Notes: generated by a model from the sequence alone, not told the origin. 64,000 nucleotides of DNA from Fasciola hepatica (GCA_948099385.1 CANUEZ040000183.1:5332001-5396000), one strand, 5' to 3'. Positions 12,224 to 24,710 are shown, counted from the stretch's first letter. Numbers and translations: made by a program.

Positions 12224-12559
12224 GTTAGTTTTCATTTAGTAAATGTTTCTTTTGTCACATGCACTATATTCTGTTGGAAAAACAACGTTTTCCGGCCAAC
12301 TTTGCTCGAATGAATTAAGATTTTCAGGATTCTGTTTTACTGTTTCGAACTAATTTATGAAATAAATTACTACTTGAGTATTTCCTCCTTCTAGTGACTT
12401 CATTCTTTGTGGATGAGGTGAAGTTATTAGAAGAAGTGACACTGATCTTCGCACAATAACACTGTTTTGTTCATCTTATCTTGATCTCAAGTAACGAACA
12501 CCGTGGTCTGGGGAAATGAACAGTTTCCCAGAGAGCGGTATGGGTCGGTGATTGGGTTT
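12224..12559. other. Probable intron, nothing else seen
   Basis: This is AT-rich sequence after the donor at 12224. No repeat or ORF is assignable. Confidence 0.4.
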
Positions 12560-13760
12560 CGTTTTGAAAATCACAGGAGGATTAATTTGGTAAGCATTGC
12601 ATCCAAACAACTGGTTTTATTCTCCGTCCATTGTCCAACACGCGAAAGTCGGTCGGGGTTGTATCAATCATATGTTTACCCTATGAGAAATTTTAGGGCA
12701 CAGACACATCTTCCTTAGGCCGAAAATCTCCATCTTCCGTGATACGGAAATAACCTTTTGCCCAGCTGATAGCGCGGTTCCTTGGTGTTGCCTCTGGTGG
12801 AAGAGTATATCAGAGAAATTCTTTTCAGCATGTGATTCATTTCTAATGTTGAGTTATAGAAAGCGAGCAGTCAAAGCCGAGTTCGGGGTTAGTGCAACCT
12901 TTCACTCGAGTTGACCACGAGAAATGGTGGTCATTAGGTTATCCCCTATAACTTTTTCTTTTGAACCTTATAGTTTAAGCTATTCTAGAAATAGTTCAAC
13001 GTAGTCAGCATTTAAGGTTTCCCGTCATTCTGCGATGTATACGACGAATATTACGTGGGTTGAACCTGGTCGCAGCGGTGATCGGATATAGTCGACGATG
13101 ATAGGTAGGTTACTAGGGGCTGCTTTTGATCTGGAAAATAGGCGTTGATCGTTCGCATATGGGGCCTCTAGTTAGGTCGTCATAACCGAAAGTTTCGAAT
13201 GGCGAGGAGTCTATCAGCTGTTGTAAACATGAAACAGTTTAGCTAGTTTGGCTTGCACGTCTAATTTTACGGCTTAAGAGTAGTAATGATAACGTTTTTT
13301 CCGGAGCGGGTTGAGTTTTGTTCGCGTGGTGACTTTAATTTCCCGGTAGAAAACTAATAAACCGTTGCCATGAGTCTACACAGGGATTGTAATTGTGGAT
13401 GTCGATGTCTTGACAACACTGCTAAGATCCTGCACGAACACCGGTTCAGCCGTACTGGGGTTAGATGTAAAGTAATAGGCACACGAAACAAACCGTTAGG
13501 TGAAACATTAGAACTCAGCAATCAGCTCTTTTTGGACCATGCGTGACGCAAATCTCAGGGTAGAATTCCGCGGCTTGCTGTATTTGCTGATGCGGATAGT
13601 GGTTTGAAGATTAAAACTGGGGCTAGTCCATGACAAATAAAGTTAGTAAAAATCTAACCAATGTGCGTTTTAGATTTTATGAATGGGGTTTGAAAGATTC
13701 ATCTCCTCGTTGGTTAGATACATTGAAGGATATGGTTAGGTGCCGCGGCCAGTGATGCTT
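12560..13760 (+). pseudogene. Degraded LINE (RTE-like, family B) remnant
   Basis: At 12560-12640 the frame reads ENHRRINLVSIASK, matching the RT-finger block ENHRGISLVSIASK of the better copy at 49.45-49.53 kb. At 13695-13750 it reads SPRWLDTLKDMVRC, matching the C-terminal block PTRWLDTLSDMARC of that copy. The sequence between is too decayed for me to align, so one continuous copy is inferred from order and orientation. It would lie inside the proposed PAQR intron. Confidence 0.5.
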
Positions 13761-15699
13761 TTGAACTCACATGCTCCTCATCTATTTGATACCATTATTT
13801 GGAGTTCCATCTTTACTTCTTCATATCCTTGATTGATTTTGTTTTAAGTAATATTTGTACTGAGGGATCATAAGAGAACCGTCGGACTCGGTGCCTGAAT
13901 AATGGTGATTAAAACTGTACGGGAGGTGATAGGCTGTTGTGCTGATATGCTTGCAGTCAAGTGTGGGAAGCATTGGGAGTTGGGTAAGTTTTCCAGTTTT
14001 GTCCAACCTTTTGAGTTTTATTGTGAAACCAGAAGATGATGCCTAATTCGTCCGCTCTTTTCGATATTACGCTTCAGTTTTCCCGTCCAAGAAAGCTGGA
14101 AGTTCTTGTTGTTGTTGGCGTCACTGTTTCATCTACGATTGCAGTCACGCAGACAAAGTATGGGAATACATGGAAAAACAAAGCAAAAAGGCAATAACTA
14201 ATGCTAGATAAATGTAACGTGGATTTTGTTTGTGTATTTGGTTGTAGAAAAACAACAAAACGTAGTGAACTTTGGGTTGTTTGTGCTAGCCATATTTGTG
14301 TGATTCCATTGTGGACCGGGAAAATAAATAATCTTTCTGGTTACGAACAGATATGTTACAGCGTGTTTCACAACCGATACACATTTGACCTACCTTCGGA
14401 CTGGGGAGACTATCTGGGTCGATTGGGACTGATCCCGTTCCATTTCCCTTTTCTTCTTGTTCATGAATTATGTATTCGGATAAATCCAGGACAAAGAATA
14501 GATGTGTTCCCTCTCTGGTCACGTGATGAACTGTATGCACACACACACATACACACACACACACACACAGTCACACGTACCTGTCAGTGCCTGAGCGACT
14601 GTGACTCGGGCAGTGAAAGGCGAACTGATCCACACTTGTTCAGGTAATTCTTTTCGGATCGGAGTTGAACGTCAATTTTCCCGGGGGATATCTTTTGTTC
14701 TGGCGGACTATTTGAGCGGCTGACTAAACATTCAAAACAACGGATATTACCAGGGAAATTTACGTGGTATCGTAATTCTTAATTACTAGAATGACATAAA
14801 TTTGCTAATCCACTCGACTAAGGAATGCGAGCATCGTTTCTATTTTATCCACTTGTTGCTTGCTTAAGAATAATGCGACGCAAATGCACGTACCATCAAA
14901 CTTATCTATCCGGATGGCTTTACGGTTGATACGTAGGACACGAAACCACGCACCCTAGAGTTCGAGTCCTCGATTAAAACTGGGTTTGTATGTACTGTCA
15001 ACAATTCATAACAAGCCGTATAAAACAGCCCTACACAACATGCTTTCGTGGTGGTTTACTGGTGAATTGAGTGTTGATACTGAATAGCAAATAAGTCTAT
15101 GATCGATTGGACTTTCTTCATACTGAAGTTATTTTCGTCCCGGTTGAGAAAGGTTTAAACAGACAAGTTCAAAACAGATAAAAACAAAAGTTTCCGTCTT
15201 TGATATTGCAAATTGTTCCGTCGTTTTTTTCTTCTGTTCTTACCTGTTGACAGAATCTCTTTCATCCAGTTCATTGGTGCACCTAGTACGGTTTTCCATT
15301 CCATTTAAAGTTTCGCGCTCGCGACCGTCGGTTGCCTTTCATGATGTAACGAGTCCCCGGGAATATGCTATATGTCCCTAGCACTGCACTCATGTATAGG
15401 TGTGGATTAAAAAATCTTGATATCACCGCTGAATTCTATCAAAGGTGATCAAAAACGATGCACTATGCGTAAATTAGATCTGGCTAGTAATCACATTACC
15501 AGGTAGTGTAAAGTAATTTGTCTGCAAAGTGGTTTTATTGACTACTCGCTTTTGAAACAACAAGTGCCCTTTTTGTTCCCATCTAAATGATGTTGTTGCT
15601 ATTGTTCAGTAGTTACTGTTCGCATCTGAAAACGGGAATCAATGAGCTTGTGCAAAATGAAAGGGTAGCATTTCCCAAATAACATTGCTTAACAGCGTA
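13761..15699. other. Non-coding, one unassigned ORF
   Basis: A 148-codon + frame at 14201-14647 includes the CA repeat and ends just after a donor-like CAG/GTAATT. It has no recognisable domain and is probably chance. GAGTTCGAGTCC at about 14956-14967 looks like a pol III B box, but I could not place a matching A box. The rest is unassigned. Confidence 0.4.
14537..14569. repeat. (CA)n microsatellite
   Basis: About 33 bases of CA repeat with one T interruption. Confidence 0.95.
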
Positions 15700-16560
15700 G
15701 GGCATCATATATAGCGCGTTTCTGCTCAAAGTTAAACTGACAACTGAATAGTTCTCATTGCATATCCGAGCAGCCTTTGACTCCGTTTACTGGACGGCCT
15801 TATGAGATCGTCTCGTTACACAGGGGCTGTACGATAAGAGTATTTATTCTTTCATTCACTTTATTTTAATTACCTAACAGTGGTACAATATTTTAGGAAG
15901 AGGGTCACGGCAAATTTGAAGCGGCCAATTGGGGAAAGTGTTCAGCAGTCGCCTGAGAATTCAAACACGTGACAAAAGGGTCTAAAGTCTATGGTTTTGA
16001 CCGTTTGCCCACCACCAGTAGTTCAGACACTGTGACGAGACAGGAGACAGAGTGCGTGCACAATCATCCTCGTCGCTCCGCTTCTCAGTTGGAAGTAGCG
16101 TGCATAAGAGATGTCTGCCCACGTCCTTCCTTGTTTTTATCGACGCAATCCCTGGAAAGACACTAGAAAATCGAAGGAATGAATGTCCTGGATTCTAACT
16201 GGTGACAGACATTTAGACTTGGAGTATGAAGACGAACTCACGTTGGTTTGCGGCGATGTTACGGGAGGGTGGAGATCAGGTCGACAAATAGATGGTGTAA
16301 ACTCACGCGGCGTTCTGCAATCTTCGTCACCTTTGAGGGTGCTGAGAGATTTTTCTCCAGTTTAGACGTAGCGTGTTCAAATCTGCTGTACGCAGTGTGC
16401 TTCGTTGGGCTTCCGATGCTTGGCCTGTTAGAGCATCCGATGATGACCGACTGTCTGTCATCGATAATTGTTGTCTTCGAAGGATTGTTTCCGCCGGTCT
16501 CCCACGCTTATGACTGGGGATCTCGGGATACCCAGAGGGGTTGTTTGAAAACCACGTTTA
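15700..16560 (+). pseudogene. Degraded RTE-like LINE RT remnant
   Basis: At 15770-15800 a frame reads like the RT block AAFDSVxxTAL. At 16209-16240 LEYEDELTLV resembles the catalytic LEYADDIVLV with the YADD box changed to YEDE. At 16380-16500 SAVRSVLRWASDAWPVRA and DRLSVIDNCCLRRI match the C-terminal part of RTE-like proteins. Several frame changes separate these blocks. Roughly 15840-16010 looks like an inserted dispersed repeat related to 35760-35900. The copy is dead. Confidence 0.6.
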
Positions 16561-16826
16561 TAATTCTAATCATTTAATGCCACTTTGTAATGTGAAGATC
16601 TAACCATTATTTGTTTATGACACAAGGAGAACCAGACTATTGTTCAAATTTAACTGAGAATATACTTTCTCAGCAGTAAGAAAGAAACACGGATTTTTCG
16701 GTGAACACGATTTTGATGACTTTGTGCCACTAAGAAGATTACTACTCTACCAGACTGACTTCATTGGCCACTTGTGAACCAATTTGGATTTATAACCGTG
16801 TCAGTTTGCACCGGTTTGATCCTGTC

Positions 16827-16830
<4 letters not shown>

Positions 16831-16899
<69 letters not shown>
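16831..16899. repeat. (AT)n microsatellite, about 69 bp
   Basis: Uninterrupted AT dinucleotide run. Confidence 0.98.
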
Positions 16900-16901
<2 letters not shown>

Positions 16902-17739
16902 GCACACCGAGAGACGAAATTCTGTTGATGTATGACCATTTTCCCAAAAACGTCTAACATAAAATCAGTATACACCAATAGCAAATCCTAACAAAATTTT
17001 AACATGACGAGGCTTTTAGTTCAGGCGCAACATGTTCATTTATTTTAAGATATTGGGTGAGGGTAGGGGATTTCCGTGAATTTTTGCCATTGCAGATCAC
17101 AGTAGGGAGGAGGTAGAACGTCCGGTTAAATCTTAGCGAAAAAAACTTACTGAAGGCATCGTAATGTTGTGATTAGACAAAATAAAAGAGCTGCTGTGGT
17201 GATATTCCCTTGCTGTAGAAAAAAACCCCGAGAGATCTGGTTAACTTAAATTCGGGGTAGATAATGGGGAATTAGGCAGGCTATGGTTGTTGATATACGA
17301 CATACCAGAAACGGCATCATCTGAATGAGAGACACAATGAACAGAAAAGGAAAACACATACGGGTAGAAGAACTTAGATGGCAGAGTATCGTCTTATAGG
17401 AGGAAACTGATTGTTGAAAACAATAACGAAGAGCTATAGTTGGCGGCTAAATAGCAAATAAAAGTAGGATATGTGGAGGCGGAGTTCCGCTAGCTCAGTT
17501 CAATGCATCAATATAGTCTCAAAGATATATCCTAATAGTTGCAGATTTTCTGTTCAGAGAAAACAAAATACAATACACACGAAATACAATGGCGTTTTGT
17601 ATGTTGTGTGAGTGATGGTGTGCAAACCATGAATTATTGACTCCAAGAGCATCCTTTGCAGTGAAAGTATTTCAAGTATCGTCAGAGCAACTAGTATGAA
17701 GGCAATGGGCCAGAACCCGGAAGTACCGTGTTATGCACC
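16900..17739. other. Nothing recognised
   Basis: Unassigned intronic-looking DNA without useful ORFs. Confidence 0.45.
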
Positions 17740-18990
17740 TCTACCTGGATCGGTTTTCTCTTTAGGTATTGTCAGTTGAGATGGTCTTATGGACGTCCTT
17801 GATGTACGTTGTTCTCTAAGGCAGTCAGAGGTTGGAGAATATGTTGAGGTGGTCTGTTCATGATGCGGAGAATAAAGCATGAAAACCTTCACCAGTGTGT
17901 TGTGAGGCGCAGGACGTTCGAGGCTTTCAGGTTGAGATCCATTAGATCCACCCACAAGTTGATTGAAGACAAGGTGGCACGGCTAGGTGCTAGGGTAAAT
18001 GGCATAATTTATTTCGAGCCCTTTCTTTAAATTCATAATTTCCACTTATAACTTTCCTTTCTGTTTGTATCCTCTTAATGCTTCTATTTGTTTTGGTCTC
18101 CATCAGAAAATGCTGCTAGGTAGCAGTCTAAACCGGGGTGCAGAAGAGCGAAATGAATGACTGAAAAAACTGAGCTCATTTGAAGGGCGCTTGACGTATG
18201 GTTGCATAACAAAAATATATGGGATTGCTAATCAGTGGCCTTTATCTCATGTATGATAAATATTCTGAGTGAAGTTCACGCGAGCCATTACTGAGTGTTC
18301 GGGGGTCTTTAAGTGACGTGACCAGGTACCGGGATAAACTATATCTATGCATTCACCTCTTTTATCATCTACCAAAAGTCCCCAGGGCTACTACTACTAC
18401 TGTAATATTCCAGAAGATGCGCCGAGTAAACAGAGCTTTTATCAGAACCCATCCATTCGGACAACCACAAAATTATTGTCCTAACAAAAGTTTTCGTTTG
18501 CATCTATCGTATTCAGTTCAGTTTCAGCCGTCATTTGGTTTCCCCGTCTTGCTCTATCTCACTGCGTCCAACCCATGGGACTTAATCACTTTGGTCGTCA
18601 CTCCGTGTTCCATAGCTGTTTTCGCGCGAAGAGCTACTTATTAATTTTGGTGAGTAGTATATGTATACACTCAGTTGCGCTACTACTACTACTACTACTA
18701 CTACTATTACTGACCGGCGTAGGGCAAGCGGTTATCATGGCAAACCTCAGATGTGGAATTCTTGTATTCGAAACCTGCCACTGCGGGTCACTTCCCCACT
18801 TAACAAGTTTTCAGTGGCCACGGGCTCCTCACAGAACTACTGTAAATATCATATACAGAAAACAGGTAAATTACGGTAAGTAAGATGTTTATGATAATCT
18901 CTGGTACTACAGCCGAAATGAATAGAGTCAATCAGGATTCTGTTCATATTCTGTGAGCTCGCTTGCACGGTATTTGTTATGCAACGTGGA
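17740..18990 (+). repeat. Dispersed composite repeat A, copy 1
   Basis: It starts with a decayed LINE 3' end (compare 50100-50300) and the LINE tail ending in CAGAAGAGCG near 18150. It then continues into about 800 bases that align by eye with 35940-36560 (shared blocks GGGATTGCTAATCAGTGG, AAGTGACGTGACCAGG and GCATTCACCTCTTTTATC). Copy 2 has about 170 extra bases after the tail. I see no intact ORF. Confidence 0.6.
18680..18706. repeat. (CTA)n microsatellite
   Basis: A short trinucleotide run inside repeat A; the second copy has related CTACTG-rich sequence at 36130-36160. Confidence 0.85.
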
Positions 18991-19659
18991 CTGTCATAAT
19001 TATTTCAATATTATACGTTTTGAGTTAAAACTTCGTCACCGTTATGGAATATAAACGTTATAAGTATTCCTCATTGTCAACAAGGGAAATAGGTGGCTAT
19101 GGTGCCGACTGTGTGAATCGATCAAAAGCCTTGAAGAGAAATTAGAGGGTCCTCAGTCTCCAAGGCATCTCGCTACGGACAATACAACTTATTACAAGAA
19201 ACAGACGCATTGCTACAATATGACCGCATGGAAGAACTCAGCCCGAAACAGGATCTTTGAAGCAAGATTCTACCCGGATCATGCAAACTGACCCCGTACA
19301 GACTTGTGCGTTAAGGAATGAGCCGAACATCAGACTCAATACGCTGATTCTCTCCAGGACCGCGCCTAGTGTAGAGATATGCTCCTAAATCGTATTTTAA
19401 AATGTAGTAACGAGCGTTCCCCCAGAATACAAACGTCATGATTGCAAGAAGTACTTTTAATGTGCAAGGAAATTTTATCCATAGAAAACCTCTTGCCATG
19501 CAAGAAACCTCTCAGTACCGAACAAGAAACACTTTATTGGAATTTTAACTCCCAGCAAGAAACATCTCCGAGTTAAATTTATTCGCAAACTTTTTTCGGG
19601 ACAAAATTAGTTGTGCACTTTACGAGTTACTAGTCCACTGAGTTTGCTGAGTTCTAATC
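18991..19659. other. Nothing recognised
   Basis: No coding or repeat signal that I can assign. Confidence 0.4.
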
Positions 19660-20330
19660 ATGTGGACTGCGTCTTATTTGGGTCATCCAGTGGTAACTGA
19701 ACAGACTTCAGTGGTTTAGGGGTGGGCGAATTTCTGTCTCAAGCTAAGACCTCGGTATGGTTCGCTTAACGGGGTGACCCGGACGTTGATGAGATGAACA
19801 GTTATCACGACGCTAGTAAGTGGTTTTTGATGGATTTTGAGATCGCGATTCATCCCATCACCAGTCGCTCAAAATATTCAATGTTGATGAAACAGGTTTG
19901 TCGTTTCGAAGCCTACCAGGTAGGTGAAGTAATTCTCGCATGAAAATAACACTATCGGTTGACCATAATGTTATGTGGCAGTGCCTCCGGTGATGAATCT
20001 AAACTCTTGGTCATCATCAAAAGTGCCAGTCTGAGGTGTCTCGAAAATCGACATCAAATTGTAGTTGATTGAAGACATTCACAGCACTTGGGTGGTGACG
20101 ATTATACTCGAGAGGTTGTTGAGATACTGGAACAAGACACTGGCTTTTATTACTAAACACTTGCAGTGCACACTGGGAATTGTATTTTCATTTTGCCCCT
20201 TAATCCGTATGTGTACATAAACTAGCTTGATTTGCTTGAAGATGCACCTTCGAAAAGGCTATTTTATCCAAGTTTTGCAAGAAAAAATGACAGGGTTCTA
20301 GTTTCTTATTCAACCCTCGTGCGAATCACT
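19660..20330 (+). pseudogene. pogo/Tigger-like (DDE_1) transposase remnant
   Basis: Near 19870-19915 a + frame reads IFNVDETGLSFRSLPGR, matching the diagnostic block around the first catalytic Asp of pogo/Tigger and jerky-type DDE transposases (NVDETGLFFRxLPxR). Further on, at about 20130-20180, LLLLNTCSAHWEL resembles the block with the second Asp (LLLDNCSAHPE), with that Asp replaced by Asn. Stops and frame changes lie between. No terminal repeats were found. The copy cannot be active. Confidence 0.6.
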
Positions 20331-21589
20331 TACGGCACAGATGCAGTTACTTGTATTCCACAAAACCATTTCGATAGTAAAATATGTGGTTTCCGAATAT
20401 TACATAGTCCTCTCGATTAAGTTCGCTTTTCACAATGGTTGTAGCACAGAAAATGCATATTTTTTTAATCAAACAACGCTCCGAAAAAGATACTACCCAC
20501 GTAACTACTTCTTTCGATAACCCCCTCCCCCGCTGAATGCAATACTTCTGAGCATGAAATTCTCGAGCAATCCCGACTAGTGTTTCTCGATACAGGTGGG
20601 TACTACTATATCTCGATATGATCACTGTAGTTTACACTACCCTGTGGATCCTTCACTATATACAGCAAGGAAGTATTTGACGGGTTGCAGAATTCAAAAG
20701 TTAGTGGTCACAGGTTGTCATACTGCTTTCCCGTTGAAACAGAAGGCTGTTTTAACACTGTATTTTGTGGCCACTGTTAGCTTCCAGTAACCTGACCGTA
20801 AGTCGATCAGCTGCACACCTCTGAGCCATGGATCCACTCGAATATCTTATCGACTGACGACACTGAGAATGCGTCCTTAGTGGTGTCGCTGTTGAGTTCC
20901 TCAATGTCAGCTTAAAGTCTATCTTTTCCCTCAGATTCTTGTATCGTTAACACGGATGAAGAACACGGGATAATGCTTGCCGAATGATTACTTTCGTTAG
21001 CACTCCGCGGACTTGCTTTCAGACTTTCAGCACGACCTTCATCGTTATTTTTCACGCAGCTCGCGACACCAACTCGATTCTGCATTCCAGTCGGACGAAA
21101 TAACCATAGTTTTAGTTTAGTATCGGAAGCAATCCAGTCTGCATCTAGGTGCCTTGCTTTGCACACCAGATAGGACAGGTTGCTACCAACGAAAGTGGTA
21201 AGACACACATGGTTTGGTTTGTTTTTACTAGATGGAGTATTATTCCCTCCCATTCAACCAAACTTTTGTTCGTTTCAAAATCCATTGAAGGCTGAGAGGT
21301 CTTTTCTTTCGAGCCTGTTTTCCACCCACCGATCTGTTACTCTCTCTGGTAGCCCATAACCAGCTGCTACTCCTTTTGTGATACCTATCCAACTAACTTT
21401 AATCTCTTAGCATATCGTTTTTTTATTCTGTTCCAACTGTCCCTCATGCAACCCTATCTTACAACAAAAGATTTCTAGATACTGTGCTGTGAATCATCAA
21501 TGTTCGAACTGAGCTTCTTTAAATCTCTTGCAACAATTGCTGACCATTAAAAACTAACGTTTTTAAAAAACTTCCATTCTTATAATGGA
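20331..21589. other. No gene recognised; one 113-codon minus ORF
   Basis: The minus frame 21253-20912 (113 codons, Ser-rich C-terminal half) has no domain that I recognise and no clear splice context. It may be a decayed transposon part or chance. Confidence 0.35.
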
Positions 21590-21850
21590 ATGGGTATCAG
21601 AGGTCCAACACACTATCGAGAAAAACCGGTAACTGTGACCCCGAGTCTTGTCGTGGATAATCACGTAAAGTCGCAATAGGTTAGGCATAGTAACTATCCG
21701 AGAGAGAGAGAGAGAGAGAGGGAGAAAGACAAAGCGGACAGCTGTCTACGATCAATGTAACGGATAAGAGGAGCTGGTGTTTGAAACTCGCATCTCAGAC
21801 TTGACAGAGAATCCGACCCCTCGATGCTCACCACTGATAGTGAAATGAAC
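21590..21850 (+). repeat. Dispersed repeat B, copy 1, with (GA)n
   Basis: It shares ordered blocks with 23970-24205: CGTAAAGTCGCAATAGGTTAG, a GA-rich stretch (21700-21723 here), and a later block with a CTCGCATCTC core. This suggests one small dispersed family. I see no coding content, and the class is unknown. Confidence 0.5.
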
Positions 21851-22274
21851 GGCAAAGGGTGTGAGCCGTCGTCACGAAAAATTTCTACGAATCAAACATG
21901 AGCCCATTATTCACGCTAGCCTGTTAGCTCCCTTTTGGACCATCTCTTTTTGAAGGACCTTATCAACAACTTTGCCATCCCCTTTACTTCAGTTAGTAAC
22001 AGCCAACAAATAGAATTTTTCATGAATTTTAGACTTCACTTGTTTCCGCTTCTTCTGTTGGTTTAGGTAAAATAAAAATCTCTCCATTTTAAATAAAACA
22101 CGAAACAGTGGAGTGTAATACGACACGCTGTTCAGTTTATCATGCACAATAATATTACCACAGCAAACGTAGGTATTGACAAGACGACCACGACCACGAC
22201 CACCACCATCGATCTCCATTTAACGCAACGGGCGCAGTTTAACTTCTTGTGTTAATGTTTACATTTATCTACAG

Positions 22275-22387
22275 TTGCAGCTGGTAGCCTTAGTGGTAGA
22301 CGGTAATCTACTGTCACTCTGCTCGGTACCACACCTCACCGGCTGGGGCCTTATGTGGTTCACTACAAAGAACATGATCACTCGTGC
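22275..22387 (+). mobile_element. SINE family 1, body fragment
   Basis: Blocks GTGGTAGACGGTAATCTACTG, GGTACCACACC and CTTATGTGGTTC align with the middle of the SINEs at 6852-7128 and 29410-29680, here on the + strand. The tRNA-like head is missing. The near-identical segment 22388-22703 begins directly after it. Confidence 0.5.
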
Positions 22388-22703
22388 CCCTCCAACCATA
22401 AGAACGATCAATCCGATGTAATGACATCTCGGATGAAAGTTGGCCGATGATCATGATAGCATCGCGGATCTTTGTCACAGTGCGATGCTTCATGCAAAAT
22501 AGATAGCAACACATCAATTTGTTTAGAATTCGTTCATTGATTACTGTTTTGATTTGCCAGTCACTCAAAACAACTGTCGATCAATTTGGCAGATATACGG
22601 ATTACGGTTGTTGTCTCGGACCTATACGAGCAATGCTATAAATGTGATATGACACCTGGGTACAATTTAAACATACGAGCGTGGGACAACCAGAATCAGT
22701 TTC
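22388..22703 (-). repeat. About 315 bp segment, near-identical inverted partner of 28854-29166
   Basis: Reverse-complemented, this segment aligns with 28854-29166 without gaps. I count roughly seven differences over the first 300 bases by eye. The flanks differ: a SINE fragment on one side here, unrelated DNA at the partner. Both copies contain an open frame (start MSDWQIKTVINE), but the shared open part is only about 60 codons and continues into unrelated flank. Coding is therefore doubtful. Confidence 0.75.
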
Positions 22704-23969
22704 GTATTCGGATGTGTAATATGCTTATCCATATTCACACCCTAGTGATCATTTCATACAGACCCATTCCGTTCGAGGTCATGCAAACCGCATTCGAACT
22801 GGTGGGGCTCGCTCACATTCAGTGGTTAATGGAATGGCTTAATTCATGCAATTCTTCCCACGTAATCATCACTGAGCTCTTGAACTTCGAAGAAATCAGT
22901 TGACCAGTGCTGACAATATCCGTGTGTTGTTCACTTGAAGCAACCCCGTTTCAGAGCCACATAATCGTCGTATCTCGAGTGTTGCAACCTAAAATTGACA
23001 GCTGATGAGCATATGGATGTCGTGTGATTGATAGATGAACATCGCCAACCAAAATCAGGCCCAACCTCTGCGTATGGTGCAAGGCTGCTTCCAACCTTCA
23101 TCAAACCTCTGGGCCAAATGTCTGAGCATCGAAACTTGTTCCTCCGGTTAATCACTTTCTATGGCACTGGATGTTTGACGAACACAATTCCGGGGCACGA
23201 TTTTGTCCTTCGAAGATGTAAAACGCATCGGAATAACTACAGTCCAGTAACACAGTTTGTTTCAAACAGCTAGTATCTTTCTTCTATGTTCACCCGTCAG
23301 AAGCATAACACGTTCCACACAATGGACGCTTGACACTTTTCTGCCTATGAGAATATCCGTGCCACAGTTCATTGGGTAGACGAACTGAAATGAGTAGATT
23401 GTGGAGCCTTAATATACACTACTGAACAAAGTGAACTGGGATGAAAAAGCACCGTGATTTCGAATTCCACCTTTCCTCCTAGCTAAATTTGCCTACCTCA
23501 GTGGGGTCTTCTCAACTCGTCCACTGACATCACTTAGAACCTGGCTCTATTCGTACTCAGTCTAACCGGAAGTGGTTACTGTTGTTTGGCTCAACTGCTG
23601 CCTAAAGTTCATCGTTTATTCACTTTTCCTCTGTGCTTCATTCCACTTCACAACCGTTCCATTCTTCGATAGAAATTTGTAGGTTATTCAAACACTGTTT
23701 TTTTCGCTCCCCCAAAATACCTAATGTAACCGATTTGATGCGACATTCGTATGTATTAGTTCCACTTTACAAATATACCATTTCGAGCCACTTTCACGGT
23801 GTTTTGCTCTGCCTGATCTATGTAAACGTACTGTTTTCGGTTAGGTAATGAAGTGCCAAAAACCGGCTTGTTCGTCACTCCTTCAATACACTCAGCAGGT
23901 ATATTACATTACAGATACATTTCATTGCATCCTTGTGCCCGAGTGTAGTGGAATGAGCATTCCTCGTAG
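22704..23969. other. No gene recognised
   Basis: The + frame 22586-22903 and others are unassigned; the first overlaps the duplicated segment antisense. I see no family signature. Confidence 0.4.
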
Positions 23970-24205
23970 CCCAAAATGTTCGCCTTACATCCAGGGTGAA
24001 CCGGGAAGTATGATTATAAAAGTTGTGCTACAGAATCGCATAAAGTCCCAATAAGTTAGGTGTGATAGTGAGAGAGCAAGAGAGAATAACTGATGTCTAC
24101 AACACCAATTTGGTCGATAGGTTGTGGTGGTGGGGCTCGAATCTCTTGTGTCTCAGCGGGATTCGAATCTGATACCACTCGATCAGCACCATCAGCACCA
24201 GCCTA
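23970..24205 (+). repeat. Dispersed repeat B, copy 2
   Basis: It aligns by eye with 21590-21850 (CATAAAGTCCCAATAAGTTAG, GAGAGAGCAAGAGAG, CTCGAATCTC, CCACTCGATC). Confidence 0.5.
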
Positions 24206-24280
24206 CTATCATCGGTATTTTTGTCCGTGCTTGTTTAGAACTATAATCGATGGGCATTTATATACTTTGTCTTGAAGATG

Positions 24281-24710
24281 TTATTTGGAGAAATGCTTCC
24301 AACGGGTTGAGGTGACTGGAACATGAGTTACCCATACCCACCTACAGGTTTCTTCAGCGTACGCTATTTCCCAAGGCAGGTAGTGACTGAAAGGTAGGTC
24401 CAAATAGTCGGTCCACGATATGGGAAAAAGGTGCCAAAGCCTAGACGAGAAGACTTTTCCAAATAGGACTTTGGTGACTTTTGGGTTGGGGTCCACGCGG
24501 CCTGCCTCCCATATGGTTGGAGACATTGTGCGATATGGCTAGGTGTTATCGTCAGTGGCGTAGCTGCATTCGGAGTTTTTCTTTGTCCTCGTGATTTCCG
24601 CCTATTGCTTAGTTTTCGGCTCTTATTCACTGTGTGCTTCTGTTCATTCCAACTGGGCGACACTGGGGGAAACAACCAAAAGCAGAGCACACGGGTACTG
24701 TCGAAATTTA
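24281..24710 (+). pseudogene. LINE family B, 5'-truncated 3' end
   Basis: The + frame reads LLGWGPRGLPPIWLETLCDMARC at about 24475-24545, matching the C-terminal block PTRWLDTLSDMARC of the family. An upstream block resembles PxxRLPQRTLF. The LINE tail with AGCAGAGCACA follows near 24690. Only the last part of the RT protein is present. The two minus frames at 24281-24801 are antisense shadows. Confidence 0.65.

Noticed and set aside
22980..23030. Hammerhead ribozyme, suggested by CTGATGAG near 23003
   Set aside because: No CGAAA partner or flanking stems in the right place. I looked elsewhere for the CTGATGA...GAAA core and did not find a convincing case.
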